From: Callaeas wilsoni
Taxonomy: Eukaryota; Chordata; Aves; Passeriformes; Callaeidae
DNA: 64,000 nucleotides
Assembly (NCBI GenBank): GCA_013398955.1
Contig: VWPU01009693.1
Coordinates: forward strand, 1 to 64,000
Reading direction: 5' to 3'
Shown piece after piece: positions 36,437-49,930 of this stretch; position 1 is the first letter of the stretch; each line of letters begins with the position of its first letter. The position numbers and the translations under genes are program-made. The notes under the pieces are model-generated. The model made no database searches. It was not told the DNA's origin and was given only the letters and a program-made list of their open reading frames with translations.

Positions 36437-38256
36437 GAAACTGAGGTTGCAGAATGCTCACCACAGCTGAATTTCCAAAAAAATCCAGCAATATAAGGAG
36501 CAGCAATTCTTGCAGGTCCTGAAACTGACAGTGTTTCTTTAATTATTTTTTCCAGTTCTATTGACTGGCAAGGTTAGGAGATACTGGAAGCCATCTCAAT
36601 ACATCAGAGATACTCATCTCTAGATTTAAATAAAGTTGATAGCAAGCTGCATTTATATCAGTAGAGTCGCTGACATATATTTAAAAGCAGGGTTTGTTTC
36701 AATGCTGCATAATAAAGTCAGAAAGGGAGATAGCAAACATAGACTAAGAACCATGAGTAGTGTACAGTGTAATTTTGGTTCAGGGGTCAATTACTATGTG
36801 TAAAAGTAGTAGCAAAGTCATAATTTAAACAGTAAAGCTGTGAAAAGAGAAAATGAGGAAAGTAAGACATCTGTTAGCTAAACAAATAGAGAAAAATAGA
36901 GTTCATTCCTTTATGCTTTGTCAAAATATGCCTAATTAAAATGAAGCATTTAATTGTAGTTCTGTAACAAGAAAATGGTGTTGCAGCAATAATTTCACAG
37001 TCAAGGTTTGATGGAATTGAAAATACTCCCAGTTTTTGTATAAGCCCATTTGTATTCTCTTTGCAAATTGGCACTGGATCTTGGGAATTCTCGATGCCCT
37101 GAGACCAAATGTTAAAAAGACAAATATTTCATACGGAGCCCCAAAGGAATCAGCAGCTGTATAAATATTAGGCATCTCTTGCAGCACAGGATATATAGAT
37201 TGCTCTTCTAAATTCAACAATAAAAACAGAGTGCATTTTACTGCGGAATTTATGGGTGACTGCTTTTATCAATGCTCAATTCGATTCCCTCATTAGCCAA
37301 TATCCCGTCTAATCTGAGTGACCTTTTTCATTTGTTTCTTAAAGAGACATTTTAATCTTAAATTATCACTTGGGTTTTAAAGGAATATTTTGAAAAGGTG
37401 CATATAACATTTTCAGGTCTGTTAGCAAAAGGTTTATGTGAGATTATTGGAAGGATTGCCAAGTCTGAAACCTCAATGTGCCCTGAGCTATTGCCATTCC
37501 TTTGCAGATACCCCCTGGCTGGTTCATCTGTGCTGATGCAATAGTGATAGAGAGGGGACAATTGTAGAATAAACCTATATGCCCTCAAGCAAATGGTTTG
37601 TAGTTTTAAATGGTAGGGATGAACAGGGACTAGGATTACAGGTGTGAGAGCTCTAGAAGCCCTTCTCATGTCAAGCTGTGTAGTTGCTGAGCCCCTGTGC
37701 AAGCTGCAAGAGCTTTTTTTCCCCTCCAATCATAGTGGTGGAAGGAAACTCCCTCACCCTGTCTCTCCCTGGCACAGCTTCCTGCAATCCCTGGCACCCT
37801 CCAGGACTGGGGCATTGGGCTCCCTGTCGAGTACTGTGAATGATCCTTTTCCCATCTTCCTGGTGGGGAATCACAATGTCCCAGCTGAGATGGAAGTGTG
37901 AAATTACTATCAACAAAATACTCTTTTCCTTTGGTTGATTTTACCAGTGTGTTTGGGTTCCCTAGAGAGATGTTGGCAGATGAGGATCCGCTCCAGTTTC
38001 TGCTGTCCTGCCATAGTGCAGAGCATGGGAGGGAGTCACATTTGAGTGGCAAAATGGAGCTGGTTTCACTTTGGATGTAGATTCCGTTCCGTCAGCGTGA
38101 AGACAGTTTCTAGTATAAAAGACCTGAATTAACCCACAGCATTTGCCTAGAAGAAATTTGAGGCAACTTAAACAACTTCTGCCCTTTTCAACCTGAAATT
38201 GCCCTTCTTCACATTTTGAATGCCTGAAACACATTGCTTTTCCCCTTTCTCTCTAG

Positions 38257-38418
<162 letters not shown>

Positions 38419-41400
38419 TGAGTTTTTTCCCATGGTTTTTAAAGAGTGCTGTAAACTTTCCAGAAACAGAGAATTATTGATCTGTACTTACTGTGATGCT
38501 GAACAAACTGATGTCAGTGCAGTACATGGTGCAGTTTGGTTTTTTTTTTTTCCAACTGCACTGTACAGTTATCAAAAAGGAAGATGATTATCTGTGATTT
38601 CTATGGTTATTTTAAAATTACATGGTAGCTTCAATGTCTTATGAGAAATAGTTTCTAAGGGCAGAATTAATGTTTCTTAAATTTGAAGACAGTACAGTCT
38701 CTTGTTATCTTTGCAATACTGCCTAATCCTGCTTCTGACAATCTTGGTAAATATTCTGCAAATGTTATGGTCCTTCTTTCTTAAATTCTGAGATTTAGAC
38801 TTGAGTGCCATCCATCCTTTTCTCTCTGAAGTAGCCCATTCTGCGTGGTTGGACAAAGAGACAAATTTTCACTCTTAATCCTCCAAAGGTATGAGAGTGA
38901 CTCATTGCCCACATCATTAATCATCTGGGTGACAGGAATCTGCTAGCTCTAGGAATATTTTCTAAACATTTAGGCTTGATAGTTACATGATTATATTTGT
39001 CAATAATACAATAATAATAGCAATAATTTATCAATGTAGGGTTTTTGGGTTTTGTTTTGAAGTGAGAAGTTACCTTAGTGGGTTTAAGTATATGTACTCT
39101 AGTGGCTGTTTCAAGGAACATCTCTCCTGCTGTTATTTATGGTGAACACAGGGCACGTTTCTTCCTATACTAAAATACCCTGTTACTTTTGGTCCTTTTT
39201 GGGGAACTGCTTGTCCTTTTAATTTTTACTCCCCTTCTCCCAAACCTGGATGGGAATGTAATGTATTACTTTAGCAAAACACCTTGAAATCCCAAAACCT
39301 TTCCTTAGAGTGAAGATCCCTTTCTTTAAAAAGTTATCCTTCCAGCTATTTCCTTCTCTTCTGTCTTCCTGCTGCTGTCTGGACTCTCTCTGCCCTCTTT
39401 TCTCCAGGCATTCTCAGCTGGCACTTCCCAGGCCTGGGGTGAGTTTGCCCCATCCCAGGACAGATGTGTAACATTGCAGGAGATCAGCCTTGCCCAAGGG
39501 CTTCCAAACTGGAGCTCCTGCTCTGACCGAGCCTGTGCAAGTTACATTTCCTGGGTGACAGGTAAATTGTGCATTAGAGATAGACAGCTGGCTCCTACCG
39601 TTCCTGCTGGGGAGTTTTGAAGAAGGAGCTGTCCTGATTTCAGCCATTGTAGGACTTGTTCTGTTGGATGGACAGTTTATTTAGGGAATGTATACTGCTT
39701 GTACTTTTCACCAACCATTTGAGCTACTGAAAGCCCTGAAAAAATGCTGTTAGCTTGAAAATCAGGCCACTCGTCAGACACTTAAGTGTGAAAACGGTGG
39801 GGGCCAACCTGACTGCAGGGTTGCTCAGGATGTTCACTAAAACTCAGGCTGGCTGCTCCTGAGCCAGCTGATTTGCTCCTTTTGACAGCATCAGCTATTA
39901 ATTTTTTACAGATTCTTTTTCCCCTGCTGAAGTTTCTTTCCTCTTCTAAGTGATTTCTCTGTGTGGGCACCCCCAGGTGTCTGCCTTCCTCCCCTTGACT
40001 GATATTTCTGTAGCAGCTGGTACAAATAAGCTTCTGGGTCAACACAAGTAACTGCTTCCTACAGCTGTGCTCCTTGGGATTTTGTCTGGTGTCACCTGCA
40101 GAAGGATTGAACAGCAGGGTGTCAGCTGCTTTCAGACTCATTCTTCAAAAATTTTTTTCATTTTTTCTGCCAAATTTTCTGTTCTTCAGCATACATAACT
40201 GTATCTTCTTCCTCTCCCCCTCATGATTTTGTTGGCCAAATTCTTTCTCTCTTCCATGTAAAATTTGCCCTTTCATCTTTAAGTAGACTTGACGAAGTTT
40301 TCCTTCTCTCCCTGATTCACTGTATTCTATGATATTTAGTACATCTGCTCCCATACAGTCCATGTTTCTATGGCTCTTTTGAGGATGACTCATTTCTTCT
40401 TCCTCTAACTGCTTCTGCTTCCAAACAAATATATAATTTCTATTGTCCTCTTCAGTGTGTGTATTCTGTTCACCTGATTACAGCTAATTTGTCTCTTTTC
40501 ATCTTTGTCTCTTTCCAAAAGTATTCCTGTACTTTTATCTTTTTTTTTTTTTTCATTCTTATCCTTGGGGATACAAGAAGCAACTTTGCTTATGCATGGT
40601 AAGGCTTGCTACTTCTGAAAATGAACTATCTGATAATTTTAGTCATAGGCTGTAGACTGGGAAGGACTTGCAAAGAATCTGGTTGATAATTGCTGCTGAG
40701 TTAAAATAAATATTTACTGTGTTATCCCTGAAGAGCGTATGCATAACCTGTATTTCCAATCTCACTTTTAAAACTACTTTTGCTTAATTGAAGACATGAG
40801 GTTTATTCCCTTTTAATTATTTTTGCATAGTATTTGATTCTAATTTTAAGGTGGAGCAAAAAATACCAGCAATGAAGCAATGCTTAGTGACTGAATAATG
40901 CCACACATGTGGCCCTTGTGATCTAAATAGAATGAAATGATAAAGTAGCATCTTGTCACTGTTCAGTCTGGTTTTGCTGTATCTCAAACAAAGTCTTCTG
41001 ATCAACTTTAATTAGCATTAGCATCTTGAGATGTATTGGAAATATCTTGATCTTTGAGACCATTGTGTTTAATACATAATGTTGTTGAGTTGAACTGGAA
41101 GTAGGAAGTGGGAAGAAGACAAACGTAAAATTTCAGATGCATAGATGTTTGAAAACAAGTTGTGTGGTTTTTGTTTTTTTGTTTGTTTTTATCTTGCTTT
41201 CTTTCAAGAAGTGGAAAATCAGCTGCTTCATTCCATTTGCTAATGGGGCCAGAAAAAGCTGGGGGGGAGGGAGAAATATGGATAGAAATATGTATAAAAT
41301 AAATGGTATTCCTGCCTGTGTTTACTGGTCAGGTGTAAGGGTTAGATAAGCCTTGTGTTTGGAGTATTGCTGTACATGCAGAGGTGAGTGTGCTCACATC

Positions 41401-43256
41401 TGTGTCTAGGAAGCCTTGAAAACATACCCAGCCCCTTTCTGGTTTCAAGTTTAAGAGGTGAAGCTGGTACTGTTTCAAAAATTAATGTACAAGGAAAGCA
41501 TCTGCCTTTGTTTTTTTTTAATTAGAACAAGCAACTTCACTGCATGGGCAATAGGCTTGGACCTATCTTGTTCAATTAGCATCAAAAATGTTTGAGATCA
41601 TCAGCTGGGAAATGCTGCAAATCGAAGTGGAAATGAGATTTTTGTGTTAGTCTGACATTGGCATTATACCTCGTCCCTCAGGTGAATCCCCGTAGGGGGT
41701 TCACTGCAGCTTATTCATGAAGGCTTGTTGCCATCAAGGGTGAAGGCAAAGTTGTCAGCTTTATTGGGTTTTCCTCTTTGATAAGAAGTCAACCTTTGTT
41801 TCTGAAAAGATACTAAAAAACATAAATCTGTAAAGACTCAGTAGTACCCATCTCTTGTCACTAGGGTCTTATTTCTGAGATCCACAGATATATTTCTCAG
41901 GAAGCTGCTGGAACACCATTTGAGCAACAGCAGACCTTTATTAATTAAATGTGTCAGTTTGCAACCAGGCCTGTTAAAAAGGAAGATCTTGTTACTGAAG
42001 TACTATTTAATAATTTTCAAAATGGCAAAATGTTGTCCCTCCTTCAATGCAGTTCACTACCGAAGCAATGATGATCTTATAAGCTTGTCAAAAAGCGTAC
42101 TTGTTTTTTTCACTAAATTTCATGCATTTAAGGGATCAGGTGGTCCACATGTGCTGTGCTACGTGCAGAGCTTGGGATTGGTCCTGAGGCAGGACCAAGA
42201 AGCTCAGGGCTTCTGCAAGTTTTTGTTCCTTAATGAGAACAGAAATGGCAGTTGCTGCCCTGAGCATTACTCAGAAGAGCAGGGTCTGTAAGGCATCAGC
42301 TAATGTGTTCTTGGTGGGAGAGCCGTGGAGGCTCCTCTGAGCTCCTTAGATGTTTATTGATCAAATACAGCCTTAAAAATGCATTGCAAGCATTTCTGTC
42401 CATGCTGCATTTAATTAATCCACGTTTCTAGAACCCTCTGTACCAGGGAGACGGATCCTATTGATTTTGCTTCTTGAAGAGAGAATAAGTTCCCAAATAG
42501 GAAGTCGTTAATTATTGTGTTATGTTTGCCGTGGCTCTTTGGGTTTGCTTCCTTCTGTTTGCCTGACCATATTTTTCTCTAATTTAAGAAGTTATGGTTA
42601 AAGAATACCATCTCTTTGCAGGCAAAGCAACCTTCCAGTTGCAGTTCTCTGGTGTGGGTTGTATGAGCTCATAGCTCTTGAGTTTGCACACAGTGTTTCT
42701 ATTTGCGGCTGTAAAACTGTCAAGAGGAGAAATTGCAACGGCAATAAACTGGAAATGCATTTCATGGTCTTACCTTTGCCCCAGCACCTCTACAGTGGCA
42801 TATAGTCTGGGATTTAACTGCTAATGCCTGAAATGAGAAAATTTAATTGGGAGAGGCTCTTTTTACTGTAGGGATAAAATGGGAAATGTTTGCTTGCCTG
42901 CTGCCCGTCACTTCCTTTCAAGGGAGCTGCAGGAATAAACCCCTGGTGTTCCCTAGGCAAGCAGCCCCACGTAGAGCTGCAGATCCCCTGGCTGGTGTGA
43001 GTGCTTTACAGCTTTTATTGCCAGCCACAGCTGTGGCTGTGTGTTCAGGATTTGATGCTGAAGTGTACTTGGGCCTTCGTCTGCCTTCCTGTTCAAGACA
43101 GCAATGCTGGTGTTGATGCACATGGAGTTGAGTACCGTATTCCCTATCCCCTCTGCCGTGCTGATGGAATCAGGGAGCTGCTTGGGAAGGCTGCTGTGGT
43201 GGCAGCGTGTCTGCACTGCCACAGCCACAGCCACAGCAGGAACGGCCTCGCTGTGC

Positions 43257-43715
43257 TGGGTTATCAGATGTGAGGGGTTGTATCCCTGTTAGCGTGGAAA
43301 CACATAATCACTGGATGATTATATGCAGGTGCTCTTATGGAAGAGCTCTGGGAATCAGGGGTACAGACAACCCCAAATCTGACTCCGACATGGAGTCGAG
43401 ATGGACCCATTTTATACTCTTTCTTTACATAATCATATGTTGATTATTAACTTGATATTGTTCTATTGTGTGTATTGTTTTTGCTCAAGCATGAATTTAA
43501 GCCCGCTCTCCCCACAGCATTTCGCATCTATTGCACAAGAGGGTACACAGGTGTAGGTTTGCAGGGTTCTAGTACAGACAATGCTTGGTATTTACTAAGT
43601 AATTATCGCATTTAACATCATCTACTATACAGGTGGGTACGCAGGTGTAGGTTCGCAGGGTTCTAGTAAAGACAATGCCCACTCCTGTTTCCAAGGCCCA
43701 TTTTAGCTACCATGA
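43257..43715 (-). mobile_element. Probable solo retroviral LTR, antisense to GRIN2A (boundaries approximate)
   Basis: Read on the - strand the segment has an LTR-like plan. A presumed U3 carries two copies of a 44-bp core (43635-43678 and 43541-43584). A TATA element follows (complement of TTTTATA at 43410-43416) in an AGTATAAAATGG context, and then about 150 bp that would be R-U5, ending near a CA at about 43257. The tandem repeat sits upstream of the TATA, as enhancer repeats do in retroviral U3. No polyadenylation AATAAA, target-site duplication, primer-binding site or internal gene was found, so the element is solo or decayed. Family is not assigned. It could alternatively be an unrelated promoter-like intronic repeat. 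Confidence 0.5.
43541..43678. repeat. 44-bp direct repeat, period 94 bp
   Basis: Positions 43541-43584 and 43635-43678 share 41 of 44 bases (core GGTGTAGGTT-GCAGGGTTCTAGTA). Weaker similarity extends leftward from both copies (ATCTA-T-ACA), so the duplicated unit is probably the whole 94 bp. It lies in the presumed U3 of the antisense LTR. Confidence 0.93.
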
Positions 43716-46700
43716 TTTTAGGAACAGTTTAACCCCATGTTATCATCCCCATGATTTCTGAGCTGCCCCTGAGGAGCTGCTCTCAGCCTGCAGCCTGTCC
43801 CCAGCTGGCACTTTGGTAGGGACACGTGATGCTCGTATCCTGAGCATCCTTTAGTGACCAGTTATAGTGCCAGCAGAAACACCTGAAAGCATCTAACTGA
43901 GCAGTGCCAATGGCACGAGGAGTTATTTCCTCCCTGCATGGCCACTCTCCCATGTGAAAAGAGCATGATTATTAACATGTTTTATAGAATCTTACAGCAG
44001 AGAGAGCACAGGAGAAAACCCCAATGGCCTTTTAACCCCATCTGCGAGTTTATTGGCCTGAATGGGATTTTTGTTGTTCTCACAGTGATTATAAATTATC
44101 CAATTCACAGCTTCACACACTCTGTTATTTGTTGAACAAATAGAACCAGGTCAGAGGCTGAGCTGGCAGCTTCTGCAGTGTGGCACAGGCATAACCAGGA
44201 GGCAAACATCCCTGCTTCTGTCAGCTGCAGCACAGTTGGGATTGTGCCCAGCAGGTCCTACTGTTAATTAGGACTGCCAATTAAAGTAGTGATGTGCCTA
44301 AAGTTACAATCAAGCCCAACTTTTCTTTTAGGCAGCCAGCTGACATCTCTCCACTTCAATGCAAAATCAATTTCAGTATTTTCATTTTATTTTTACAGAA
44401 AAATTGTAATGAAAATTTTCACCAAAGGAAAAACTTCCTAGTTTTTGTTCTTTCTGCAATTCATACCTTTTCACCTCAAAAGAGGAGGGCAAACTGTGAG
44501 AGAAGTTGTCTGTTTGAAAGAAAAATGATATATTTTAATTTTTCATTAAAAGCACAAATTCCTTATTGTTCTCATGGGGATACAATAGCAGCTTACAACC
44601 AGAACTCACAGAAATGCCCAATTCTTTAACCACATTTTTAAGAATTTACCAGGGATGGTTGACTCTGAAGAGTGTTTGAGGGAGAAAGGAAAAAGCCTGT
44701 AGGCAGCATGAGATACCTGTAGTCATAATAATTTATTGCTTGTGACCCTCCAGGCTACCTGTTGTGATACATGAAGAGAGAAACTGTGCTGGAGACAGCT
44801 TTAGCTTCATGCAACTGAATTTTAAAATAATGTATCAAATCATTTTATATCCAGCTGTAAGCCTAAAACATGATGTTTTCCTGCTTTCACACGGGCTACT
44901 TGTCAAAGCTCCCTATCCTGACTCTGCTTGAGTTTTTGCTTCTCCCAAGCTTCAGTGACAGGATTTAAAACATCAAATGCAGCAGCTGAAATAGCCAATT
45001 TTTAGATGGGTGATCTTTGCTCCAGTCACGTTTTTGAGATGTCCTGAAACGGCAGCCTGTACTTGAGTATGTCCTGATCCTAATGAAGGAGGAATGCTGT
45101 TCTCCTCTTTCAAAATGTTTTCAGAGCGTGAAAGCCTTCTTTGGGGATACTCAAAACTTAAACACCACTTTAAACTAATGAATCTGAACTTGTGTACTCA
45201 CTTGTCATTAGAAAGTATTTTCCTGTTCCTGCATGTGTTGTTACTACAACAAAGTTTATAATCTTAGATAGGAATTGGCCTTTTTTTTCTTTTCAAGGAA
45301 AGTACTGATGAATCCAAGTTATATCTCTAAATGTTTCATTAAGGAGAAAGGTTTAAAAAACAACTATCTATATTTTCATCAGATATACCTGACAGTAATT
45401 TAAAGGATTATTATCAGACCCTGAAAAGGCCAATAATTGTTCCAGGTGATCATTCCTTTAAGAAGTGATGAATCCAAAACATGAATGTGTGATGTAAGGT
45501 GAGAAATTAATATTTCAGTTAATTCACTGCCAATGGTACTTATAAGTAATGGTCAGGAATATAAAATAGCCTAGAGGACTGATTAATTTACCTCCTGGAT
45601 TGCACTATTTCCATATAAAGGCACCCATCTGACCATTTTTCTGCATATAACTGTGGGACATTTTTGGTGGCTGACGCTTAGAAGAATCCATTTCTGCAGC
45701 TGGTCCAAAAACCAAAATAAAAAATTCAATAGAGCTGTGAGACAGGACCACAGGAGCTCCTCAGAAAAAAGCTGAACTGAACTTTAATTTTCTCAGCCAA
45801 ATGAAACCTGAAGCTGAGCTGGCCCATGTCTGAAGCACTGATGAGTTCAGGCAGCTTTTGCAGGAAGTCATCCATGGAGTATCACCTTCTATCCCTGCAC
45901 GCTTCTGCCTCAGAGCTGGAGTGGAAATAGAGATGTAAAATACCTTCAGAAACTGTTGTGCTGTAGTCCTGGCAAGTTGAAATAATCACAGCTGTTGGCT
46001 ACATAAGATTTTTTTGTTAAGCAAAAGTGACCATGGGTTGGTCTCGCTTTGCTCTCCTCTCTTTCAGTCTCTCACTCTGTCTTCTCTCTGTTTGGCACCA
46101 GGCCTTTGGAAAGTTCAGTAGCGATTGATAGAATATTGCATTTGTGGAGTTACACTTACGTAGTTCCGTTATGGAGATCAGATGTTGTGAGTACCAAAAT
46201 AAGTAAGCTCAGAAAGCATTATTGTCATAATTAGGTCCCAGATCTAAGCCAGTGAGGATTTACTGCCCGTTATGGGTACTCTCATCATACAAACACAGGG
46301 GGGAAGATCTGAGTCAAAGAGCACTGAACAAAGATCCCCAGCTACCTGGGAGAGCCAGATGTTTGCTGTGCTCCAGAGTGTCTACTTATCTCTATCAGTT
46401 TTGACAGTAAACCCTAAATTATTGTACAAATACAAATACACTTCCCTTAAAACTGTCTGAAGGAGCTAAAACATGAATAACAGTTTCCTTTCGGACCTTC
46501 TGTAAAAAACCAACTCTGCTAAACAGTTTGGCCCATTCAGGATTTTCTGTCCTGGCTAGCCGAGTTCAGACAACTTCTGCAATCAATAACTTCATTTAAT
46601 TTGGCATCAGATGGCTGGGGTAACTGAATTCCAATTTACATTATGATGCTTTCTGTGGTACTTTAATCTAATATATGTTTCAGTGTTCCCTCTAATGTTC

Positions 46701-49389
46701 ATTTTGGCTTTGTGCTCTGCGGGAAATGATTTCCAATGGGTGTTTCAGCTGTAGCCACGCGAGGTAAGAAGTGGAAAGCTGGTTTGCATCTGGGCAACTG
46801 CTGTCTGTGCCAAAGGGCTGCAGAGATGTGAAAACATTTCAATTTGCTGTTCCATCTAGGAACAGTTTTCAGAGGGATCTCTTCACTCCAATATCAACTC
46901 TGAAATCTAGTATCTTAAAGAAATGTCTGGCTGAATGAGCACAGCTTTCCTGCTCTGACTGCTGAAGTGAGCAGAGTTCAGCACTACAAGCTGCCAGCAC
47001 AGACATAAAGACTCCTGTGGCATTTCCACTCATGGAAGGATTTTCTGGCATCAGTTTTTATGGTGGCTGATTCCTGCTTCTCCATAACTTGCTGTCCTTT
47101 CAGGAAATGCAGTTATATTCTTGTAATTCTCATACTTTTGGGAATTTTTTCATGGCCAGAAGATTGCTTCTTTTGCAAATTTTTTTTTTAAAGAAAGAAA
47201 AACATGCAACCCTATGTCTCCTGTTCACCTGCTGCATAGAAACTTGCCTCTAGGAAAAAAAAAATTAAAGTAATTTATTTCCAATTCCTTTACTCAGTAC
47301 CTGAGTGCTCTTCTGGAGTTTTTTCGGTTGGATTTTTTTTTTAAGATTTCTTCCTTTGTCTGCCTTACCATTTTTTAGGTAATGCTGTTATCTATCTAAT
47401 ATCTCTAAGTATTACAAATAGCCTGGAAATAAAATGAACAGGTGGAAGTAGCTGTGTACCATCTAGACCCTATTCTTTTCAGAAGCTATTCTGAGTATTA
47501 GTCTTCATTTGGTTTGGGGTTGAGATCAGGTACTTGGTGAGCTGTGCTGAATTTATCCTTCATTATGCTATTGTAACTGGGACAAAACCTTTAATCTAAA
47601 AATATATTCCCCCCACTCAGCTCTTCAAATGTTGTGTTTTGATAAACTGATGCATTGCAAAAACTTCTTGGCTTGGCTTCTGAGATGTGAAGTGGGACAA
47701 TCTTCCATTGTATAAATTAATCATAAAGGCACACTAAATTTTCCATTATTTTGTTGCTAAGGGAAATGTTGCAGGGACTGGGAAGGTGGGTGGGCAGGGG
47801 TGGTGGATGGGAGCTCCGGTGAGTGAGGAGGGTGAATGTGCCCGTTCAGGTAACCACAGCCAAGCGAGGGTCACAGGGGATTTTCTGGCAGCTGGGATTG
47901 CCCTGACGGGCCAGGTGAAGCCTCCACAATCTCTCATGGTGGTGTTAATGTCTGTCAGAACCTGCTCTTCCAAATTTTCTGTCTGCCTTTCCTGTGTGAA
48001 GGTGGAAGTGAGGATAGTTTGAGCTGGGAGAAAAGTTGAAAGCTCATTCTCTGCTCATGGGTTCACCATTTAACTGGGTTATACTTTGCTGACCTGCGTT
48101 GTTGCAGGGGGTGGTTGTTGAATTTTCCCCTAATGAATTGGCAATATCAAGATGTCAAGAAATGCATTCAGTGCCTGTGAAGTTCAGGTCTGTGAGCAGC
48201 TGTTTGAATATGTACTGAAAGATAAAGTCACTGCTGGTGATGAAGTGCATCAGATAAGTGGAAATGAATTTTAGTCAAAACTGGGTAAAAGAAATCAACA
48301 GTCCTTCATGCTAAAGGTTAAATATCTGCTTTTGCTCCAGCAGTATCAAAGTGTCACTTTGGAGCACTTTCATGGAAGCCTCATCTTCAGAGCAGCATTC
48401 TTTCCCTTAGATTGCTGTGCCATTCCAGAGTGACCTTTGAGCACGGGATCCCCAGGACACAGAGAGGCACAAATGACACTGTGTCCCTCATTGTTCACTC
48501 TTGACATACTTTCTTTTATTTCTTCTGTGGAGCAAGAAGGGATGAAATGAAGGTTTGTAATGTAAATCCATCAGATCTTACAGACAGGATTTTTGCACTT
48601 TCTGCCTTCCCAATGATGCTATTGATGATCTCTAAAAATATATGCTTAAATTTAATCCAACCTTGAGTGGATACCTTTTTTTTTTCTTTTGCCTAATGCC
48701 ACTGGGGCTCCAGAGCTACTGAGCAGATTGGCATTTTAGATTTTTACTTCTCATTCCATCAAGAGAATAAAATTGTTGAAGGATCATGTAGTTGGTTAAG
48801 GAAGCAAAGGAACATTTTTCAACTGAGTTATACTTCTGTTGTTAAGGGAGAAGTGACTAATAAAGGAGCATTTGCCTAGTCTTCCTTTTCAGTTTTCATC
48901 ATAGGAATTTTATGAAAAGTTGTGCCAATAATAAAGATGGGGAAAATTATAGGGAAGCATTTTCAGCTTTTCTGAAATTGCTTTTCTGTACCTTTTTCTC
49001 TAACTTAAATTTTCTCTACACGGGCAATTTTGCATGTGTGCAGCAATGCTTGAGAATGGGTTTTTGCAATAGCTATTCTGATTTTTCAGCTCTTATCCTT
49101 CTTGATGAATCATAAATGTTTAGTTATGGGACTGTCCACACTTATTTTTCACATATCTCCCACTTTGAATTATTACATTCAGTAATGCTCTTTTGGGTTT
49201 TTTCTAGAACTATTCCAATTCATGATTTCATAACACCTGATGTTCCCTGATGCTGTGATATAAAATTCTCCCCACCCCCTTTCCTCTTGGTGCTTGCTTG
49301 GTGATGAAGGACATTTGCCTTTATTGTCACTGTTACATAAATATTCCAAACTGTTTATTTTCCCTGCTAGCCAGGATTATTGCTGTAGT

Positions 49390-49930
49390 TCTGGGGAAGT
49401 TTGCGGAGCTGCCCGTTGCTCAGATGAGTCACAGCTCCGCAGCGCTGCTCCCCTGCGCTGGCTGGAGGTGCTGGCCTGTTCGAGCAGTTCAGGGCACTTA
49501 GGAACCTTCTCTTGCACTGCAGCTCTCTCAGCTCTCTGATATTTCTTACCAGTTTATTTAAACCTCCACGATGTGACACAGCTCTTCGCTCCCTGGAGTG
49601 GCTGCAGTGATCTGCCGAGTTAACTGTTCGTTTGTTTGTGAGTAAGGCTTGCAGGAGGCTCTGAGCCGCTCGGGGTGCGCGGTCCGTGCGCGGTCCGTGC
49701 GCGGTCCATGCGCAGCTGCTCCGCACGGAGTGCGTGACCTCAGCAGCAGAGAGCTCGGCTGTGCAGCACGCTGCGCTTTTGCTGCCACAGGAATCAACAC
49801 CTGCGGCGTGCCGGTCTCTCTGCAGAAAGAACAGGGAGACTGGAGGTCCAGGCTTCCCAGTCCTGCCTGGAGAACGACAAGACAAGGATGGGCTTCTGTG
49901 GCCAGCAGCCCCCACCGCGCAGCCTGGCTT
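49390..49930. promoter_or_regulatory. Intronic CpG-dense island with 11-bp repeat
   Basis: An abrupt GC- and CpG-rich stretch in AT-rich intron. Thirty or so CpG dinucleotides are visible across about 540 bp, densest at 49665-49740. It includes three copies of GTGCGCGGTCC (49675, 49686, 49697). The - strand is open from 50092 down to 49367 (241 codons from an ATG), but the product matches nothing I recognise, and other frames are open across the same stretch. It could be an unmethylated island, an alternative or antisense promoter, or simply a GC-biased repeat. The sequence alone does not decide. Confidence 0.4.

Noticed and set aside
43207..43230. Repeated CACAGC triplets, possible coding Gln/His repeat
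   Set aside because: Only about three units, no exon structure, next to the presumed LTR end.
43980..44030. Possible CR1 tail (TATAGAATCTTACA)
   Set aside because: Similarity is limited to a dozen bases and no retroposon body was seen.
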